Source: Bacillota bacterium (GTDB lineage: Bacteria; Bacillota; Bacilli; Paenibacillales; Paenibacillaceae). Taken from it: DNA of 64,000 nucleotides. Where the stretch lies: assembly GCA_023391635.1 (NCBI GenBank), contig JAEWAQ010000032.1, forward strand, positions 1 through 64,000, written 5' to 3'. Shown piece by piece: positions 62,309 through 64,000 of this stretch. A model generated the notes under the pieces. The model made no database searches, was not told where the DNA came from, and saw only the letters and a list, made by a program, of their open reading frames with translations. A program made the translations under genes and the position numbers. The number at the start of each line of letters is the position of its first letter. Positions within the stretch are counted from its first letter, which is position 1.

Positions 62309-63193
62309 TTACATCCGCGCTTTCAGGAACTTCACCGCGGCGGAGATGTCCGATTCCGGGTTCGCGCCGACTTCGCGCTCGATCGTCAGGTAGCCGCCAT
62401 AGTTGATATCGCGCAAAGCTTGCAGGTAGGCCGTCCAGTCGACACTGCCTTCGCCGAGCGGCACTTCGCGGAACGCGTCGCCCGATTCGGCGTCCTGAGC
62501 GATCTTCGCATGATCCAGCGGATCAAAGCCAAGCGCGCCGTAGATGAGCCGAGGATCGACCTCGCGCAGCCGAATGCCGTCCTTGGCATGCGTGTGCACA
62601 ATGTAGTCCTTCAGATTATGGACGCCCTGCGCCGGGTCGTCGCCGGTGACCATGACCATGTTGGCCGGGTCGAAGTTGACGGACACGCCCTTGGAGCTGA
62701 GGCCGTCGAGGAAGCTCTTCAGATGCGCCGAAGTTTCAGGGCCCGTCTCGATCGCGAAGTAAGCGTTCATGCTCGTGGCGTAGCGGCTGAGCTCGTCGCA
62801 AGCCAGGTGCATCGACTCATACACTTCGCTGTTCTTGTCGTCAGGCACGATGCCGATGTGCGTCGTGACGATATTCGTGCCCAGCTCTACGGCCAGGTCG
62901 AGGATGCGCTTGGATTTCTCGATTTTCTCGGGGTTCTTGGTCTTGTCTTGGAAGCCGTGACCGCCAAGGTCGCCTACGAGCGCCGAGATTTCGAGCCCGA
63001 GCGACCCGATGTAGGTTTTCAACTCCTTGCGGGCAGCCGCCGTGAGATTCGCGGGATCCAGTTCTCCGGATACGGCGTACATCTGCACCCCGTCCGCGCC
63101 TACTTGCTTCGCCTTCACCAATCCTTCGCGCACGCCTACCCGAAAGCTGTCCACGATGACGCCGATTTTCCAAGGATTCACGATACCGGACAT
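62309..63193 (-). CDS. Sugar phosphate isomerase/epimerase, xylose-isomerase-like TIM barrel
   Basis: A 294-residue TIM-barrel protein of the IolE/EboC-type AP endonuclease 2 superfamily. Metal-site strands are recognisable as GADGVQMYAVSGELDP, AIETGPETSAHLKSFLDG (Glu), SVNFDPANMVMV (Asp), IVHTHAKDGIR (His-x-His) and the final LTIEREVGANP (Glu). It probably isomerises a sugar or inositol derivative. ATG 63193 is used (MSGIVNPWKIGVIVDSFRVG), with AAAGGAG 10 nt upstream. It lies directly after a Gfo/Idh/MocA gene, a common pairing in sugar catabolism. Confidence 0.9.
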   Translation of the reverse strand: MSGIVNPWKIGVIVDSFRVGVREGLVKAKQVGADGVQMYAVSGELDPANLTAAARKELKTYIGSLGLEISALVGDLGGHGFQDKTKNPEKIEKSKRILDLAVELGTNIVTTHIGIVPDDKNSEVYESMHLACDELSRYATSMNAYFAIETGPETSAHLKSFLDGLSSKGVSVNFDPANMVMVTGDDPAQGVHNLKDYIVHTHAKDGIRLREVDPRLIYGALGFDPLDHAKIAQDAESGDAFREVPLGEGSVDWTAYLQALRDINYGGYLTIEREVGANPESDISAAVKFLKARM

Positions 63194-63248
63194 GTCAACA
63201 CGCTCCTTTATCCTCTTGTATTGCATTCATTATAGCCGATTCAACGCC

Positions 63249-64000
63249 TTACAGCCGAATTTCGGCGCCTTTCGCTGCCGATTCATAGATGCCGCACAAC
63301 ATTTTCATCATCTGGACCCCATCGGTGACCGGACTAAGCGGCTGTTCGCCGTTCGCGACGCATGCGACGAAATGGTTGATCTCGTTCTGGAAAGCCTGAT
63401 CCGCCGAGAATCCGGCTTTGTTGTCAAGCTGTGGTTCGATGTTCAGAATCGTGTTGTGCTTCTCGGAGACCATGACGATCTGGGGGTCGATCTCGAACCC
63501 GCCTTTATCGCCGAACAGCTTCACGCTGCCTTCATCCTTCTTGGCATGCAGAGTAAAACTGACGTCGACCATGATCGATGCGCCGTTCTCAAAGCGGATG
63601 ATCGCATTGGCGAGATCCTCCACCGTATTCTTGGACGCATCGTAGTCAGCTGCTTTGTAGAAGGACAAATGTTGAATGTGCGAGCGATTGCCCAGCTTGC
63701 GGTAAGCGTTGCCGCTCACGGATATCGGCTTGGGTCGGCCCATCAAGTACCAGCACAAGTCAATGACATGCACGCCGATGTCGATGAGCGGCCCGCCGCC
63801 GGACCGTTCGACGTCCGCGAACCAGCCTCCCGGATTGCCCAACCGGCGAATGGTTGAAGCTTTGGCGTAATACAGCTCCCCGAACTCGCCCTGATCGACG
63901 AAATCGCGCAGCATCATGACGCCGGGATCGTACCTGCGGACGAAGCCGACCTGCAGCAGCTTGCCTGACTCGCGAACCGCCCGCTCCACCTCGTAGGCTT
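63249..64000 (-). CDS. Gfo/Idh/MocA family oxidoreductase (5' end beyond window)
   Basis: The last 250 residues of a sugar oxidoreductase. The frame is open to the window edge: the apparent GTG start at 63989 is internal, since the codons before it (Ala-Tyr-Glu) continue the helix before LLQVGFVRRYDPGVMML, which is typical of the centre of this family. Then ASTIRRLGNPGGWFADVERS and GGGPLIDIGVHVIDLCWYLM contain the D-x-G-x-H-x-x-D catalytic motif. The NAD-binding domain is outside the window. Confidence 0.9.
   Translation of the reverse strand, partial: AYEVERAVRESGKLLQVGFVRRYDPGVMMLRDFVDQGEFGELYYAKASTIRRLGNPGGWFADVERSGGGPLIDIGVHVIDLCWYLMGRPKPISVSGNAYRKLGNRSHIQHLSFYKAADYDASKNTVEDLANAIIRFENGASIMVDVSFTLHAKKDEGSVKLFGDKGGFEIDPQIVMVSEKHNTILNIEPQLDNKAGFSADQAFQNEINHFVACVANGEQPLSPVTDGVQMMKMLCGIYESAAKGAEIRL

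Noticed and set aside
1..64000. CRISPR array or prophage
   Set aside because: No regular short repeats with spacers and no phage structural genes were seen; the mobile signals are limited to two transposase relics and one integrase fragment.

Overview
The window looks like chromosomal DNA of a moderately high-GC, endospore-forming member of the Paenibacillaceae (Paenibacillus/Cohnella-like). The evidence is an alpha/beta-type small acid-soluble spore protein (about 7.2 kb), an S-layer-homology surface protein (53.5-55.6 kb), YesM/YesN-type two-component regulation beside LplB/YtcP-type sugar ABC transporters, many AraC-type regulators, AGGAGG-type ribosome binding sites, frequent GTG/TTG starts and cre-like sites. 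No species can be fixed from the sequence alone.

Layout. 1-8.4 kb: tail of an IS1182-like transposase, aldo/keto reductase converging on a fosmidomycin-resistance-type MFS pump, AraC regulator plus VOC protein, an MNT nucleotidyltransferase with a frameshifted HEPN toxin partner, a YhgE/Pip membrane protein, a spore protein and another AraC regulator. 8.6-20.2 kb: glycan-use locus with GH35 beta-galactosidase, DUF4832 glycosidase-like protein, YesM/YesN pair, binding lipoprotein (frameshifted), two permeases and a Gfo/Idh/MocA oxidoreductase. 20.2-26.6 kb: LysR relic, ankyrin lipoprotein overlapping two tandem amidohydrolases, MFS transporter and DUF2264 protein. 26.7-32.6 kb: beta-carbonic anhydrase, YbjQ-type protein with a small membrane protein, and a XylR-like regulator divergent from an oxidoreductase / DUF6807 / 2-hydroxyacid dehydrogenase operon. 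32.7-33.9 kb: a scar made of a truncated sugar-binding lipoprotein fused to the 3' end of a tyrosine integrase gene, followed by a partial tRNA-Ala(GGC).

33.9-45.9 kb: large minus-strand glycan/peptide locus. A polysaccharide-deacetylase-like gene and three overlapping M42 peptidase-family genes are followed by a ROK regulator, a GH172 (DUF2961) protein and a sugar ABC transporter, with a second GH172 gene divergent. Both minus-strand promoters carry the same 7-5-7 inverted repeat next to the -10 box, so one regulator, most likely the ROK protein, probably controls both transcription units. Two of the three M42 paralogues have lost metal-site residues.

46.1-53.2 kb: truncated IS630-like transposase, membrane-anchored unknown protein, SsuA/SsuC/SsuB-type sulfonate transporter with cysteine synthase, DUF4143 ATPase, and gene relics. 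53.4-64 kb: SLH protein with five tandem repeats of about 81 residues; an ECF42-type sigma factor with its YCII/DGPF partner, an alpha/beta hydrolase and a DUF1905 protein; then a compact cassette of an ABC exporter carrying a C-terminal cyclic-nucleotide-binding domain, a GNAT-like protein, a 35-residue peptide with a near-perfect ribosome binding site, and a second GNAT-like protein, closed by a 17-bp-stem terminator. That cassette is the best candidate for an undescribed system. A sugar phosphate isomerase/epimerase and a partial Gfo/Idh/MocA gene end the window.
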